Source: Hyalella azteca (lineage: Eukaryota; Arthropoda; Malacostraca; Amphipoda; Hyalellidae). Taken from it: 64,000 nt of DNA. The notes under the pieces were generated by a model, which did not search any database, was not told where the DNA came from, and saw nothing but the letters and a program-made list of their open reading frames with translations. Below, piece after piece: positions 36,947-51,087 of this stretch (the first letter of the stretch is position 1; each line of letters starts with the position of its first letter). The stretch covers positions 1 to 64,000 of the forward strand of contig NW_025947757.1 in NCBI RefSeq assembly GCF_000764305.2, in the 5' to 3' direction. The position numbers and the translations under genes are program-made.

Positions 36947-37179
36947 GTAATCGCTTGCTACGGTATCGAAAATTACAGTTCTAGGCACTAGCTGCATCGC
37001 AGAAGAAATTCCTGGAACCTCAAATACCAGTTGCGTTTGTACGACGATCGATTCCGTGACCTTGTACCGTCTTGCCACGTTCGTGACATCGTCTTTGTTC
37101 AAAGTCAATGCAACTGTACCGTGTGTGCTGGCACAGTCTTTGATCGGATTAGATGGAACTGGTCATGGTCATGGTTTAA

Positions 37180-37950
37180 TGTCCGTTACATCGTCTTTGT
37201 TCTTAGTCGGTGCATCTGTACAGTCATGGTCGCAGTGCGACATTCGCTACATCGTCTTCGTAGCCGATGCCTCTGTACTGTCATGGTCATAGTGCGACAT
37301 TCGCTACATCGTCTTCGTAGTCGATGCATCTGTACTGTCATGGTCGCAGTGTGACATTCGCTGCATCGTCTTCGTATAGCCGATGCATCTGTACTGTCGG
37401 GGTCGAAGTGCGACATTCGCTAAATCGTCTTCGTATAGCCGATGCATCTGTACTGTCGGGGTCGCAGTGCGACATTCGCTACATCGTCTTCGTATAGCCG
37501 ATGCATCTGTACTGTCATGGTCGCAGTGTGACATTCGCTTCATCGTCTTCGTATAGCCGATGCATCTGTACTGTCGGGGTCGCAGTGCGACATTCGCTAC
37601 ATCGTCTTCGTATAGCCGATGCATCTGTACTGTCATGGTCACAGTGCGACATTCGCTACATCGTCTTCGTAGCGATGCATCTGTACTGTCATGGTCGCAG
37701 TGCGACATTCGCTACATCGTCTTCGTAGTCGATGCATCTGTACTGTCCTGGGCCTATACTTTCAAAAAAAGTTAAGAGATCGTAAGTTCATCCGCCAATC
37801 ATTGACGGCCTTTCAAGCAACATCCACCAATCACAGACAAGAAAATAGAGCGTAAGTACTTACGTTCACTTAGCGAGTTTTGAAAGTATGGCCCTGGTCG
37901 TAGTGGTCGTTCATTCGCTACATCGTCTTCGTAGTCGATGCATATCTCAG
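37180..37950 (+). repeat. Array of about 57-61 bases, interrupted by a TIR element
   Basis: About ten units of GATGCATCTGTACTGTCATG, GTCGCAGTGCGACATTCGCT and ACATCGTCTTCGTA. GTCGCAGTGCGAC is an internal palindrome. The insertion at 37752-37893 splits the last unit. Confidence 0.93.
37748..37897. mobile_element. 142-base TIR element, second copy
   Basis: The element at 37752-37893 has inverted ends GCCTATACTTTCAAAA / TTTTGAAAGTATGGCC, flanked by CTGG on both sides. It is nearly identical to 12799-12939, sharing GTTAAGAGATCGTAAGTTCA and GCGTAAGTACTTACGTTCAC. Like that copy, it sits inside a tandem array. Confidence 0.85.
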
Positions 37951-38540
37951 TAAGGTCTCAGGATACCTACTTTAATTGCATTACATTCTCAAAGCTCCGC
38001 CACGCTCTTTAATATGCGAGCAAATATCAAACTATTTCGAAAGCCTGGCCATGTGCCATGGTTAATGATTAACATTTATTGTTATCCCTGTCTTTACGGT
38101 AGGAAAGTGGTCACGAAATGTAAGGAAAGTAAACAAAAAGTGTTATTATTTACATTCAACGGAAGAAGGATCTCCACCAATTGTGAGTAACTCGCTCAGA
38201 AGGTGATGGGGTTTTCTTCGAATGAAAAAATTGTTTTCATGTTTACCTCTTTTAGCTTCTATGCGACCGCTTCTTTCTACCGAAAAACGACGCGATTTTA
38301 AAGTAGTTTTTTTCAGATTCGTTTATGTTTTGCTGAACATTATTTGGATTTCTTATAAACTAGGTACCGGTACATTATTATCCGGTAATTGTCTGATAAA
38401 AAAATCATTACAGATTTTGAATTGCGCATTTCAAACGAGTTAATCTAATATTAAATCACAGGTTCGAAAATTTTGCTAACAATGAAACTGAGTTGTAAAT
38501 TGTAATCAGTATCAACAATCAAAGATTGCTCCTGGAATGA
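37951..38540. other. Nothing seen
   Basis: No array, element or exon recognised. Confidence 0.5.
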
Positions 38541-38587
38541 ATTGACGTTACTCAATTCGCTTGTCGCTCGACCGGCCGTTTCTCATT

Positions 38588-38640
38588 TATATAGTGAACG
38601 TCTGACATGCGCGTCTCAATTGTGTCAGCGTTTGCATTCT
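38588..38640 (+). promoter_or_regulatory. Candidate TATA + initiator pair
   Basis: TATATAG at 38588-38594 lies exactly 30 bases upstream of the A in TCAATT (38616-38621), a near match to the arthropod initiator. The following GC-richer stretch to 38736 holds a 64-codon frame of no known family. Spacing is right, but the evidence is only two short motifs. Confidence 0.25.
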
Positions 38641-38739
38641 AATGAACTGTTCGAGCGATCGCCAGCTTACGTTACTCATTCAGAGAAACTTTTCGTAACA
38701 CAACAGCTCTTAGAAAACGCTGGACCATTCATCTAAGTC

Positions 38740-40250
38740 AATGAAAGTGAAAAGTATTTGAAAGTAATTGAAAACTATTGAAAAGTAATTGAAAAGTGAT
38801 ACGTGCATGTTGGTTTTACTTAAGGCACGAAAGTGAAAATTTAAGTAGAAATTAGCATGCAAAGTAGAATTCTAAGCGGTATATTACATGTACTTATTTT
38901 TAATTTATTGATATGGTATTTTTCCGAAGCGCTCATTCGGAACGATAACTAATTATAACATGCATTAATGTACATATATGCAAAGCGTTCCTCCACTTGA
39001 TTGTCAACTAAGCAACATTGTTTAAAAAAACGACGACGAATTTTTTCTCGTTCTTCTGGTCCTTGAACGACGTAGCTTTTGCTCCCAATGCCAAGGATCC
39101 CGGCCTCGGTGTTCCCGCTATTGCTTTTTCTATTTCCCATCATGTGTTTTATGGCTTTGCTATTTCCCATCGTGTGTTTTATTACTTTGTTTTCCCATCA
39201 AGTGTTTTATTGCTGTGTTTTCCATTTAGGACTGTGGCTCCCGAGTACAGGGTTGAAACTTTATCACTGCGGAGTATGACAGTCGATCACTATATTTTAG
39301 CCCAATAGATTACATAATTGGCATATTCCTTGATCGTTTTGTCTTCTATGGTTTCGTCTCCATCTTTGTTGATGTTCGAAAAGTTGGTTCAACATTTATA
39401 AACAATTTTAGAGAATAAAAATGATAATAAATGAAGCGTTAGTCGCCATTGTCATTATTAATAAATTATTTAGTGTTGCACCAATCAAGCCCCCGTTTAT
39501 GGAAAAATCGTTCTGTAATGTCAGGAAGTTCTACGTTGAGCGAAAGCACAGCTTTGGATGTTCTGACCTTTAATACACATCACTTTTTAATTATCATTAG
39601 GCATCACAGTTAAATAGATCATGCAGCTTTTTTACAGTGCGAGCAGAGATTCATGATGCTTGTTTCTTAGCCAAGTGCCGAACGATGTTTACTGAACGAT
39701 GATTGAGTGTCGGCGATGTCTTCAGTTTGCTTACAAACTGACGTGGCTCGTGAGAGTTCGCCGCATGAAAGACACAAACTGGGACGATTTCATGAAATTA
39801 AATGTAATTTTTATTCTGGTGATCAATGGTTCATGCCTGAAAACAAAACTATTACAATCAGTTTATGCGCCATAATGGAATGTGTATAACATATTTTCTG
39901 ACATACATACCAACATGACTTACCTTGCAGATCTTTTATTGATATTTTATTTAGTGCTATTTTTGCATTTTGTTTCATCGAAATAATTCCTCATTTTTGT
40001 TATATCTCGCAGCTTTTCTTCGCCTACTACACCAGCATGTTGACTTCAATATCGTTACTAACCTAAACTATATGATTTGTGTTGGTTTTATAGGGTCAGG
40101 TGAATTTAATAAAACCACATATGTGGCCGGCAAGAGGTGCGTGAAAGGGCATTAATTGGGCGAGTGAAAGGGCATTAATTTCGAGGGTGTAGCTGAGGAC
40201 GTGGCGTGTGAGTTGTTTCGTTTCTTGCTTCACACGTTCAATGTGCCACA
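38740..40250. other. No gene recognised
   Basis: A short repeat of TGCTTTTTCTATTTCCCATC-type units is at about 39120-39210. Otherwise unstructured. Confidence 0.5.
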
Positions 40251-40254
40251 CTCT

Positions 40255-40365
40255 TTCCTTACTTCTTGCATTCTTTCCTTACTTCTTGCATTCTTTCCTT
40301 ACTTCTTGCATTCTTTCCTTACTTCTTGCATTCTTTCCTTACTTCTTGCATTCTTTCCTTACTTT
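40255..40365 (+). repeat. 20-base array, about 5.5 units
   Basis: Units of CTTACTTCTTGCATTCTTTC, near perfect. Confidence 0.93.
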
Positions 40366-40617
40366 TCGTCCATACGCACGACTGTAGTTTTTTCATTCAT
40401 CAAATGTGGTACCTTTTTTCTTTCATCCATTCATAACATCTCGAAAATTCTGTCCATTTGCTACCTCTTCCAAAGCAAGCGGCGTTCCTTTCCATCTATG
40501 CCGCCCCTTCTTCTTATCCCTTTTACACCTCCTTCTTGTACATCTCCCAACTATACCCCCTTGGAAGTACACTCAATACAGTAAACATCGTTCACTCCTG
40601 TACATTTTTACTTCTCC

Positions 40618-40722
40618 CACGTACACCTCTCCGTACACCTCTCCGTACACCTCTCGGTACACCCCTCCGTACACCTCTCGGTACACCCCTCCGTACACCT
40701 CTCGGTACACCCCTCCATACCT
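40618..40722 (+). repeat. 12/24-base array
   Basis: Units of ACACCTCTCCGT alternating with ACACCTCTCGGT and ACACCCCTCCGT, so a higher-order 24-base period has formed. Confidence 0.9.
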
Positions 40723-41560
40723 TCACCTCCATTCATAACCCCTGATTACCTCTCCTCCTCTCCCCTGCGGCTAGACCCCCCCCCTGCCCCCTTGTCACGC
40801 ACTATACGACAGTAACGTGTCGTGACACCTGCTGCTGGTGCAGCTGCGGCACCCTCTGGTTGTCATGGCAACGTAATCAACAAATACTGCGCTAGCTATT
40901 TTTTCTTTTCTCATATTGGACACTTCGACTGGTGGGCAGACGTCGATAAACTGCGGTGATGTTCCGCTAATAGTGATGCTGATGATGCTTGCTGACACTG
41001 TACTGTTGTTCTGCTTTTTATTAATGATGATATTGACACTATATTACCGATGCTCCTTTAGAGCCTCACATGATGATATTGAATGCAATTTTATTGAACT
41101 CCCAACAATATGGTTATTCTCGAAGACATGTTAGATTGCAATGATTGTTTGCATCATTTGTGCGCCTGTATATATCTCCTCCCCGTTTGTACTTTCTCGA
41201 GAACAAGAAAGAATTTGTTATCAATAAGCTTGTGATTCATATCAAGAACGATTCTTACTATTTATTTCACGTATAATTCAATACAGACATTCAATTGTTC
41301 TAATCACCGAATACGTTTTCTCCGAGTCGCTCTCTCGCGCTCGACCTCACGTACCTCCATGCGCTTAGTAGTGCAGTGATTATTACGGAGGTTTATTAAC
41401 TTATTTAATAGCATTGCTTCATCATTCGCGTGACGGCATCACAAATTACGTTAGAGAGATGATTCCTCGCGTGAACAATTGGGTTAGTTTCACGCGCTGG
41501 CAACCCCGAGGCGACGGCCAATCACGAGTCATGGGCTAGGCTTTTGAAATCCGACGCGCC
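40723..41560. other. No gene recognised
   Basis: A C-rich stretch is at 40745-40800. No exon is supported. Confidence 0.5.
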
Positions 41561-41562
41561 GA

Positions 41563-41995
41563 TTGAACCGAAGTCAATCGTACGCTCTGACTGAACCGAA
41601 GTCAATCGAACGGGTCAAATGAACCGAAGTCAATCGAACGGTTCAAATGAACCGAAGTCAATCGCACATGCCGGATGAACCGAAGTCAATCGTATGCTTT
41701 GATTGAACCGAAGTCAATCGCACACGGCGGATGACCCGAAGTCAATCGCACACGCCGTATGATCCAAAGTCAATCGCACACGCCGTATGATCCAAAGTCA
41801 ATTGCACACGCCGTATGATCCAAAATCAATCGCACACGCCGGATGAACCGAAGTCAATCTTGATCAAAGTCAATCGCCCCCCCCCCCTAATGAACAAAGT
41901 CAATCTTACGCGCCGAATGAACTGAAGGCAATTTTGACGCCGACCGAACAGAAGGCAATCGAACGCGCTAACCTAACCGAAGCCAGTAGGAGGCC
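41563..41995 (+). repeat. 28-base array, about 15 units
   Basis: Units of TGAACCGAAGTCAATCGCAC plus ACGCCGGA, more diverged to the right and broken by a C11 run at about 41878-41888. Confidence 0.9.
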
Positions 41996-42744
41996 TTGAT
42001 CCTACTGAAGGCTATTATGCATGCAGACTAGAACAGAACTTTACGACTGATGTTGGTTGGTTAATTCGATAAAAATTGTGCACGGCTTTCGATTATTGCT
42101 TATCTAGCTTGAGTATGTGAACTAGATTTTGTACTTAGCAGCAAACGTTATTGTATATTGTATCCGTATTAATTAGCTCTGATGTGTCCGTATTAATTAA
42201 CTGCTGATATCAAACTTCCCCAGCTTGTTCAATTTAGATTCACAGAATGATAACATTAAGAATTCATAAATATTCCCGCGTGAATGGGCTTTGATGTTAC
42301 TAATTAAAGTGAAAGGTGTTGATGAAATCGGCCTCAAGGTGGAATTGAAATGGTGACTTACAATTACATGGTAATATTTTGGTTTATTTATTGGTTTTTA
42401 TCTTTATAAAGCACATTTTAATATTGTGTTATTCCGTAGCATAAAAGATGCGGGTATAAAGAGTATAATAGCGAATTTAGGGAAGGTAGAAATGGCCCAC
42501 ACATACTTTCGTGAACTTTACTACACGTTTTCGTGCCCTGACATGTCACTGCATGTGAAATAAGAACATCATTATGATGTGTAATGCAATAGTGATGACA
42601 CATAACGTAACCTGATGCTCAAGGACACGTCACCACACGCACAACGTTCGGCCTTGACCACATTAGTGATGCAGGATTCACGTGTATCCATTTGAGGATG
42701 AACGTCAAATTGGGAATAACTAATCATTGCGGCAGTCTGGGTCG
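41996..42744. other. No gene recognised
   Basis: Unstructured AT-rich DNA. Confidence 0.5.
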
Positions 42745-43032
42745 TTGTTATACGGGTCTATTATGCATTATACGGGTCGTTATACGGGTCCATTATACGG
42801 ATCGTTATTTGGGTCCATTATACGGGTCGTTATACGGGTCCATTATACGGGGCGTTATACGGGTCCATTATACGGGGCGTTATACGGGTCCATTATACGG
42901 GGCGTTATACGGGTCCATAATACGGGTCGTTATACGGGTCCATTATACGGGTCGTTATTTGGGTCCATTATACGGGTCGTTATACGGGTCCATTATATGG
43001 GTCGCTATACGGCTTCATTATACGGGACGTTC
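42745..43032 (+). repeat. About 26-base array, about 11 units
   Basis: Units of GTTATACGGGTCCATTATAC plus GGGTC or GGGGC. Confidence 0.92.
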
Positions 43033-44560
43033 TGTTCTTCTGTTTCTGTAACAAAATATGTTGGGAAGTAACTTTAAGAAAATGATGGAAATATCTAAGC
43101 GTCTCTTTATCAGAGCTAAAATTATCGTTGGGTTCTGTACCTACTTAATTTATAAAAGTCATGCCTCAAATATGTTGACTAGCGTTGTTTCGATAATCAT
43201 AGCAGAAATGCCTACGGCATCTCAAAATGATTTACGACTTATTGACATATAAAATGACTCGTTTTTTCTTATGCATCGAACTTTATGGCTAGAATATAAG
43301 TTGATGATCATTCAAAAAGAACCTCCGTGACATTTCGATGCGAGTGATCCAGACCTCTGAGGTATGCAGGAGTTGATTGATCCTACACACCCACACACGC
43401 TGATACCATCAAAATATTTTAAATACAAATGCTCTGCACAATATTTTTATTTTATTATGAGCTCGTCTGTGCCTCCTGCGACGTGTCACGCATCAGATGC
43501 CGGCGCTGTGTGTAAAATATCTACCTACGCTATTATTTAACTGCCGGGGCCGTATTTATTATTTAACAATATTCTAATAATAATATTATCAGCGTTGCGC
43601 AAAACTTTGGCAGAAACTTTGGCGCAAAGTTTTGGCAGTAATTCCTGACAAAACTTTGGCATTGCAAAGCAGGAATTTTGAATCAATGAAAATGTGGAAT
43701 AATTCGCTATAATTACATTGAGAATATTTCGCAGACATAATTCGTAGCAAAGATTTAGTGTTTTAAAGTTTCTGGCTAACCTGGCATATTTTTGTTTCTC
43801 CCGAGCTATAGTCGTAAAGCAAGTATGTGCGGAGCTGCGTGAGATGATAAATAATAATAAAATAAATAAATTTATCCTTACGTGTGATATTATTAGTCAA
43901 TTTATGGTGATAAAACAGGGCATTGATTCTTTTGATTTGATTGAGTCATCATAAATCATAAAGAGTTGATTAAGAATAATGGAATTCATTTGGTTATTGA
44001 ATGCAATCGCAGATGTGACTACACTCAAATTTGTTATAAATTCATTTCAATCTAATAAAACATAGAGATATTTTGTCAGTGTTTCTCGTATAATTGTAGG
44101 TGATCCAGCAGAAAATGACTTGATGGTTTCATTGCGTGATTGCTTAATAATTTCAGTGAATATCTTTCGCTAGCATTCTTACAATCTGTTAACAGTTTAT
44201 TTATGAAATGGTAATCCTTGAATATCAGCTTTGAATAATTTAATCGTCTCAGTTTTATTTTATACGTACCTGACTCATAAATTTGAATTTTTTTAATATT
44301 ATACCAAAATCTCAAAAGAATCATATGCATCGCCTTTAATGCTCTGCTGACTGGCGTTAGCCACATATACATACACAAAAATAAACTTTGTATAAGATTA
44401 AAAAAATTATAATTACCCTGAGATTTTACCAAAAAAATTTAGCAATGCGGGCATTTAGTCTACGTTATATTCACAATATCATATACCTACGTGTAGGAAT
44501 AATACTGTGTTGCTGATATTTTGATTTTGACGTCAGTTTTGAAGCGAGATATAACCGTTC
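43033..44560. other. No gene recognised
   Basis: A short cluster of AAACTTTGGC / GCAAAGTTTTGGC repeats is at about 43597-43670. A GGGGCCGTATTTA motif at 43548 resembles the TIR of the 23110 family. Confidence 0.5.
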
Positions 44561-44770
44561 ATTGATGCGTGTTAACAATGAGACGTTCATTGTTAACACG
44601 CATCAGGTCTGAAGTGAGACGTTCATTGTTAACACGCATCAGGTCTGAAGTGAGACGTTCATTGTTAACACGCATCAGGTCTGAAGTGAGACGTTCATTG
44701 TTAACACGCATCAGGTCTGAAGTGAGACGTTCATTGTTAACACGCATCAGGTCTGAAGTGAGACGCGCTT
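44561..44770 (+). repeat. 36-base array, about 5.5 units
   Basis: Units of GTTCATTGTTAACACGCATC plus AGGTCTGAAGTGAGAC, almost perfect. Confidence 0.94.
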
Positions 44771-45296
44771 CGCTCTCGTGCGTGAAGGCCGTGACTCGAC
44801 ACTTTTAGACATGCACTGAACGAAACAAAGTCTGATCCTAGCATCATGTATAGTTGCCGGATCCTATGTAATAAAAACGTATATAGGTACGGTACCGAAG
44901 ATAGCGGTTGTCAGGGGCCGTGTTATCGAAATTAGTTACGAGTTTGTAACTCCATCAGCCATTTTTTTAAATTTTAAAACTATTCCAACCAATCACATAC
45001 GAAAAGTCTGTCACTTGTGCAAATTCTGATAGCGCGGGTCAAGACCATCTATCGGATGTTCTTCGAGATAAGCCTGCGATTTTAGTATTTAAATTTATAC
45101 CTATCAATATTGAGAATGTTTGAAATTGTGACGCAAATGTAGCGATCATGCTTGTGACATTATGGCTGGCATTATGTTTTGAAATTGTAATGGCAGTAAA
45201 GCTATTCTTGCAAATTACGATTAAAATAATTGAACTTCTTTCATAGGCCGAATATAGACACTATTCTCCTCCTGCCAGACTATGAATAACTCCGAA
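44771..45296. other. Dispersed-repeat end, no gene
   Basis: GGGGCCGTGTTATCGAAATT at about 44915 is a left end like that of the 23110 family; its partner end was not found. Confidence 0.45.
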
Positions 45297-45433
45297 TCTT
45301 GCTTAAGAAAACATTCTAAATATTTATTCGTGTGGTATTCTTACCTGGAAATTTGACAACCTATCTTGCTTAAGAAAACATTCTAAATATTTTTTCGTGT
45401 GGTATTCTTACCTGGAAATTTGACAACCTATCA
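45297..45433 (+). repeat. 67-base tandem duplication
   Basis: Two near-identical copies of CTTGCTTAAGAAAACATTCT... starting at 45298 and 45365. Confidence 0.95.
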
Positions 45434-48400
45434 CATTATAATTGATATTAATACCTCAGTGACCATCGGTCCACTCACGATACCAAACAGGCAAGTAAGC
45501 ATTTATGATTAACTCTCAATAATTATTTATAATACTAATTATTGAAAAATAACTATAAAAAATAATATTTAAATTTCTAAATCTAATACGTAACTAAGAT
45601 TCAATGTTCTGTGATTGCTATTGCATCCTTTCAATTCAGAATATATACAAAATTTTATGGTTTCAATTTCTAGCCACGTTCTATTACAAGGAGCCAAAAA
45701 CCCTGTACTTATTATATATTAAATTAAATTTAGAGAAAACTGTCAGTTTTCCGAGATAAAATTTAATCAGATTTCATAGATAAGATATGAGCTAATCGCT
45801 TCATCTCGGTGAATTACGCGCCTGCATGATAACCACTGATAACGTTATCCTAGCGTAGCTAGTGACGCTGACTCACAACCACGCTGTTAATTCTGTTGCT
45901 ATGAATGACTTAGTATACATAAATTAGGTTCCAGGATTAAATATCCATAATTTTTTATTAATGTTCACAAATTCGTGTGCAAGACTTGTCCAATGAGGTG
46001 TATACGACAAAATTTTCTATTTAGATATGTTGAATCTTGCACGATCAGTAAAAAGTTTACCTTCAAGCGTTGTTTTGCAAAAAAAATATATTGTAATAAA
46101 GTACTACTAATTTTCATGTTTTGATGTTTTCAAAGGTGCCCCATTTATTTTTCCGGGTGTAACGAACACATACACCAGATAAGAATCTCAAAAGCGTCCA
46201 GCTGCTCCGCCGTGGTCGGAAATTAACTTTTTTGTCTTCGTCGGACGGCATTTTTTATGCACTGATTTCACTTTCATTCGCCGAGTGTGCGGCGTGTAAT
46301 GAATGAATGTGGATAGTTTTTTATTGAAAGCGACTTTAAGGTATCGAAAGAATGGTAATTTCGCTTTCAGCGCGTGTGTATCGTACGTACTTTGATGAAT
46401 GAATGTTTGAGGTTTTGTCTAATTTCACTCAAAAGTTCTTTACAAACGGAACTCGTATTGAATGAAAAATTAAAGCGTAAAGCCTCTCGCGTTATCTCTA
46501 TATTTATTAATTCCAAGTGGCATGAATTATGAATAAATCTCTAATCTCTAGCGAGTATTTATAAATATTCCACGCATGTATCAACTGAACGTATGGCATG
46601 ACGTATCTTATTGTATGTACGTGTGTTTTTATTCAAAATGTTCGTTGAATATTCAATTCAATGTTAATTGAAACCTAATCAATTATGGTTCAGCGTTTTA
46701 AGGCAATACTTGTTTTGGTAATACAGCGTTTTAAGGTAATACTGGATTGGTAATAAAGCGTTTTATGGTAATAGGAGTTTTAACTTGAAAATTTCTTAGC
46801 ACATGTAGTAAACCATCTTTTGTTTGATCTTGATAAACTTGTCTTGTCTTGTTGTCTTGAAAAATGTCTTGGAAGCTGTTGATATGTTGCAAAATGCATA
46901 TAATTATATAAAAGTTTATAAAATCTAGGAGCTAGATGACTACAGCTAACTATATCACTATAGCAATCTACGTATATCATTATAGTAAAATATATCACTA
47001 TAGCAAACTGTATCACTCTATCAAATTATATCACTATATATAGGCACAATGACATACTATACGGTATCATTATAGCAGACTATTTCAATACTGCTAGCTA
47101 CATAATCATGTTTGCCCTTCAAAAAAAAATAATTAATTGAATGGTCACATTAATTGACATTATTTTGCTTGATCGAACGATTTTGATTTACTTGAAGCAA
47201 TTTTTCTTGAAATGCCAGAAATGCCTAATGCCCATCGACTTTAAAAGATTTACTTTGCAGCCGATTCAACAACTTTGATATAATTTTTTAACGTTAATTT
47301 ATTTTTCAATGCTATTATTAGAATTATTTTTGCGTGAGACACAAAACTCAGCCCCATGACTCATCATTGCCTCATAGCGGAAGAATTCGTCCTCACATTC
47401 ATGCGTGTTATTCATGCTGGAAACGCACACATTTGTTTGGTATCATTGTTTCCAACGTGAAAGTGTTCTCTAGCTCATATCCCTTTTAAAGTTCTTGTAT
47501 AGTATTGTTGAGAATTTAGATGGAAAGTATGAATTTTTGATGTCAGCTGAAATTATTAACCTTCCATATCAATTTATTAGCGTGGTTTAGAATCAATTTG
47601 TTATCCTCTAGTTACCCCTTTAGTAATTTAATTAATAGTTACCCTCTAATTAACGCTAATCGCTTTGGATCGTTATAAAGTATAAAAAATAAAAAAGTTC
47701 GTAACCAAAGACTATCATATAAAAGTGTTTGTATCATATTATAAAAGTATCATATTATAAAAAATCAAACACCATCAGTGCATGGAAGTTCGCCGAATAT
47801 TAGCTTATCTACGGCCACACATAATACGACCATGTCTTTCATAAGATATATATAGGTCAAGGCCACGGAGTTTGAATGCAACTATGCAGTTCACCCTGCA
47901 TCCACCTGCGTACAGTTTATTTATATATTTTAAACAGTTTATATTAGATAGACCAACGCTTTACGATCTGCTAGCGGAAATGGCTGCATATACAGATAAT
48001 TTTCCAACAATTGTATTCCTTATTGCTTTTTGAACGTTCAGGGAATGATCGTTATATGGAAAATGGCGATTTTACAGCTCATTTTTGTAAATGAATGTTC
48101 GATAAGAGAAGCGGGTGTGAGCTTGTCAACACAGTTTAATGAATTGTGTGAGGATCTCTTAGCATCTTTAAAGGAAAAAATTAAAGGCCTATATTACCAT
48201 TGATGTTCGAAATCTAAAGTGAAATTATGAAACGAAATATACGTTAAACATGTCAAGAATATTCCATTGAAATTATAAAAAATTAGGTATTTTGGTCTGC
48301 AAATGATCGCTAAATAGTCAGCTGACTCGGACACACGCGGACTCAGCGTCGTCGATGAGAGCGAAAGTGTCGGTTCGTATAGTGACCGCAAGTTCTACAC

Positions 48401-48560
48401 GCTCGCTGCTGATAACTTTCTTTTAGAATAGAAGTGTCGGCGTTGAAGACATAGGCCCATGGCCTGTTGCCGATTCTTGAATTTTTCGTGACTTGATTCA
48501 CAAGGGATCCGGCCTTTGGAACCCGATCTTTCCATAACTGACGATTGATTGAGATAGCTG
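45434..48560. other. No gene recognised
   Basis: AT-rich. A loose TATATCACTATAGCA repeat is at about 46940-47090. A GC-richer block at about 48320-48420 has an open frame on both strands but no recognisable protein. Confidence 0.45.
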
Positions 48561-48704
48561 CTGGACTTATTGCCTGGTCCGTAATTTGCTAGGCATTTTA
48601 AGACTGAACATATGCTCCTGCATAGCTTCGTCTGGACTTATTGCCTGGTCCGTAATTTGCTAGGCATTTTAAGACTGAACATATGCTCCTGCATAGCTTC
48701 GTCT
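48561..48704 (+). repeat. 71-base tandem duplication
   Basis: CTGGACTTATTGCCTGGTCC... starts at 48561 and again at 48632. The two copies look identical. Confidence 0.96.
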
Positions 48705-50265
48705 AGTCTGTTGTATATTCAGGTTGTCTGTTTATTTTTGTTGTTCTTTACAACTTCGCTGCTGTTGGTTCTTCCTCTTAAGAAATCTTCGTTCATTTTG
48801 CGATGACTTGTAAAATTATTTGCGGATAATTACGTGTGGCGAGTAACGTCAAATTCTCTTTCACGTGCAATTAAAAAGATTGATTTATTTTATATCATTT
48901 TTATTTTAAATTTTACAAAAATAAAACATTTTCACCTATGAATTTCTACAAAATAAATTTGGCAACTTTATTTAATATAACTATAAAATGAATGGATAAT
49001 CTTGTAATGAACCTTTCATTGCCTTCAAGACTAATTCTATGGTATTTTTGATATTTTATTTACGCTGTCGATATTATTTATGCGTAAAATAATATGGAAG
49101 ATTTTCCCCAAGAATGTTCTCAGGCACAATGAAGAAATTATTCACAGAAAGCGGAAAAGTTGAATATTTTGCTCTTTCAATGAATTAACGCATTGGTAAA
49201 ATGAAAAAAAGACAATGCAATACTTATTTCAATCAAAGAATTTAATAGAACAAAGCCATTCGAAGACAATCGTCTAAAACTGAGGAATTATTTTTACTTT
49301 CGCTCTTACGTGTTCATTTTTTTAGTTCTTTGGTGTTCTTAAATTGAGTAGTTGTTTCTATTTACGCTCTTGATTATTTATTTTTTAGTTCTTTGGTGTT
49401 CAGTACAAACAGATAATGTTGTACGATCGCTAGCCTTACACATGACGTAGGTGCCGCTGGTATGTATGTTTGTTCCGACGTAACAACAGACGTTGCAAAA
49501 ACCTTGAACTGCAGCGCACAGACACTCAGCTTCCTTCCAGACGCTAAAGGTTTGCTGTGTCTCAACTGTTAAAATATCTTTTGTTGCAAATGATAGATTG
49601 ATACTATAAATGATTAATTGATACTATAAACGATCAATTGATACTATAAACAATTACCGTAATAATTGATATGATAAACTATTAATTGATACTATTTATC
49701 GATTTACTTTTCACGGATTTATTTTGGCGAAATTGCATTTATATTGATTATCTGGTTGTCGGGTTTGCATTGCGTATTCATGATGCACGAGTTTTTGGAT
49801 GCCAAGTATTCACATTTTTTCTCGAGCCTTTATTTTTACCCTCTGCTTTTCACTTACGTTTCACTAATCGTATATACACTCTGTGTTTCCGCATTCGTTT
49901 TCACATTTCTGAAATTCTCGGCGACTTATATCCAAAAATATGTCTTTGTATGAGCGATAAATTTTTCGAAATTTAAGCGTATTTTAAAATTTAGGATTTC
50001 ACTCCAACTGTTTTGGTGAAACTGCATTGCGTTGTATAAACTAGAGTGTTTACTGAGCGGTCAGTTGTGTACACACACTTTCTGTCTACAAATCTTCCTG
50101 TTTAAACTTCCTTGCTTAACTGACCGAGTGATGGATGCACTTTCCGCCCACAGCTCTAGTCTGAGAAACTCTTTTATAGGCGTTTACGTCTGTTCAACTT
50201 GACTCACTGAATCATGCTGCTTCTTCGATTTCAGGGCATCGTTGAACCGTTTCCATCTTGACATG
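48705..50265. other. No gene recognised
   Basis: A 21-base AATTGATACTATAAACGATC repeat is at about 49600-49700. Otherwise unstructured. Confidence 0.5.
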
Positions 50266-50706
50266 ATTTACATTTCAACAGTTCACGCTACATTTCAGCA
50301 GTTCACGCTAGATTTCAGCAGTTCACGATACATTTCAACAGTTCACGATACATTTCAACAGTTCACGCTACATTTCAACAGTTCTCACTACATTTCAACA
50401 GTTCACACTACATTTCAACAGTTCTCACTACATTTGAACAGTTCACACTACATTTCAACAGTTCACGCTACATTTACACTACATTTAAACAGTTAACGCT
50501 ACATCTCAACAGTTCACGCTACATTTAAACAGTTCACACTACATTTAAACAGTTAACGCTACATCTCAACAGTTCACGCTACATTTAAACAGTTCACACT
50601 ACATTTAAACAGTTCGCACTACATTTAAGCAGTTCACGCTACATTTCAACAGTTCACGCTACATTTCAACAGTTCACGCTACATATCAGCAGTTCACGCT
50701 ACATTA
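50266..50706 (+). repeat. 20-base array, about 21 units
   Basis: Units of TACATTTCAACAGTTCACGC with variants. Confidence 0.93.
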
Positions 50707-51087
50707 ACATGGTAATATTGTCAAGCTTCCGATAATATTACATGCTCAAGTTTCGCTTAGTAAGATACCAATGTCTTTAAGTTGGAAATGGTTGCTAAAG
50801 ATGGGAGTGATTGCATTGTTGAAATATTTCGTGCTATTTTTGTTTATGGAAATTAATTATAACATTTAATCTCTTCAAGCCCAATTTATGCCAAATTATA
50901 AGCCATTAGCAAATGTAAAGCTTTTTCATCGGAATCATATGCAAAAATAAGATCTTATGCAAAAATAAATATATTCTGAGTGAGAGGAAATTATAATCAT
51001 AGGATAAGATATCGTCTGGGTAATGGTTGGATGAAGATAAGCCACCAAATGGCCCTTAATAAACCCAAATAATCTATTTTCGCGTGA

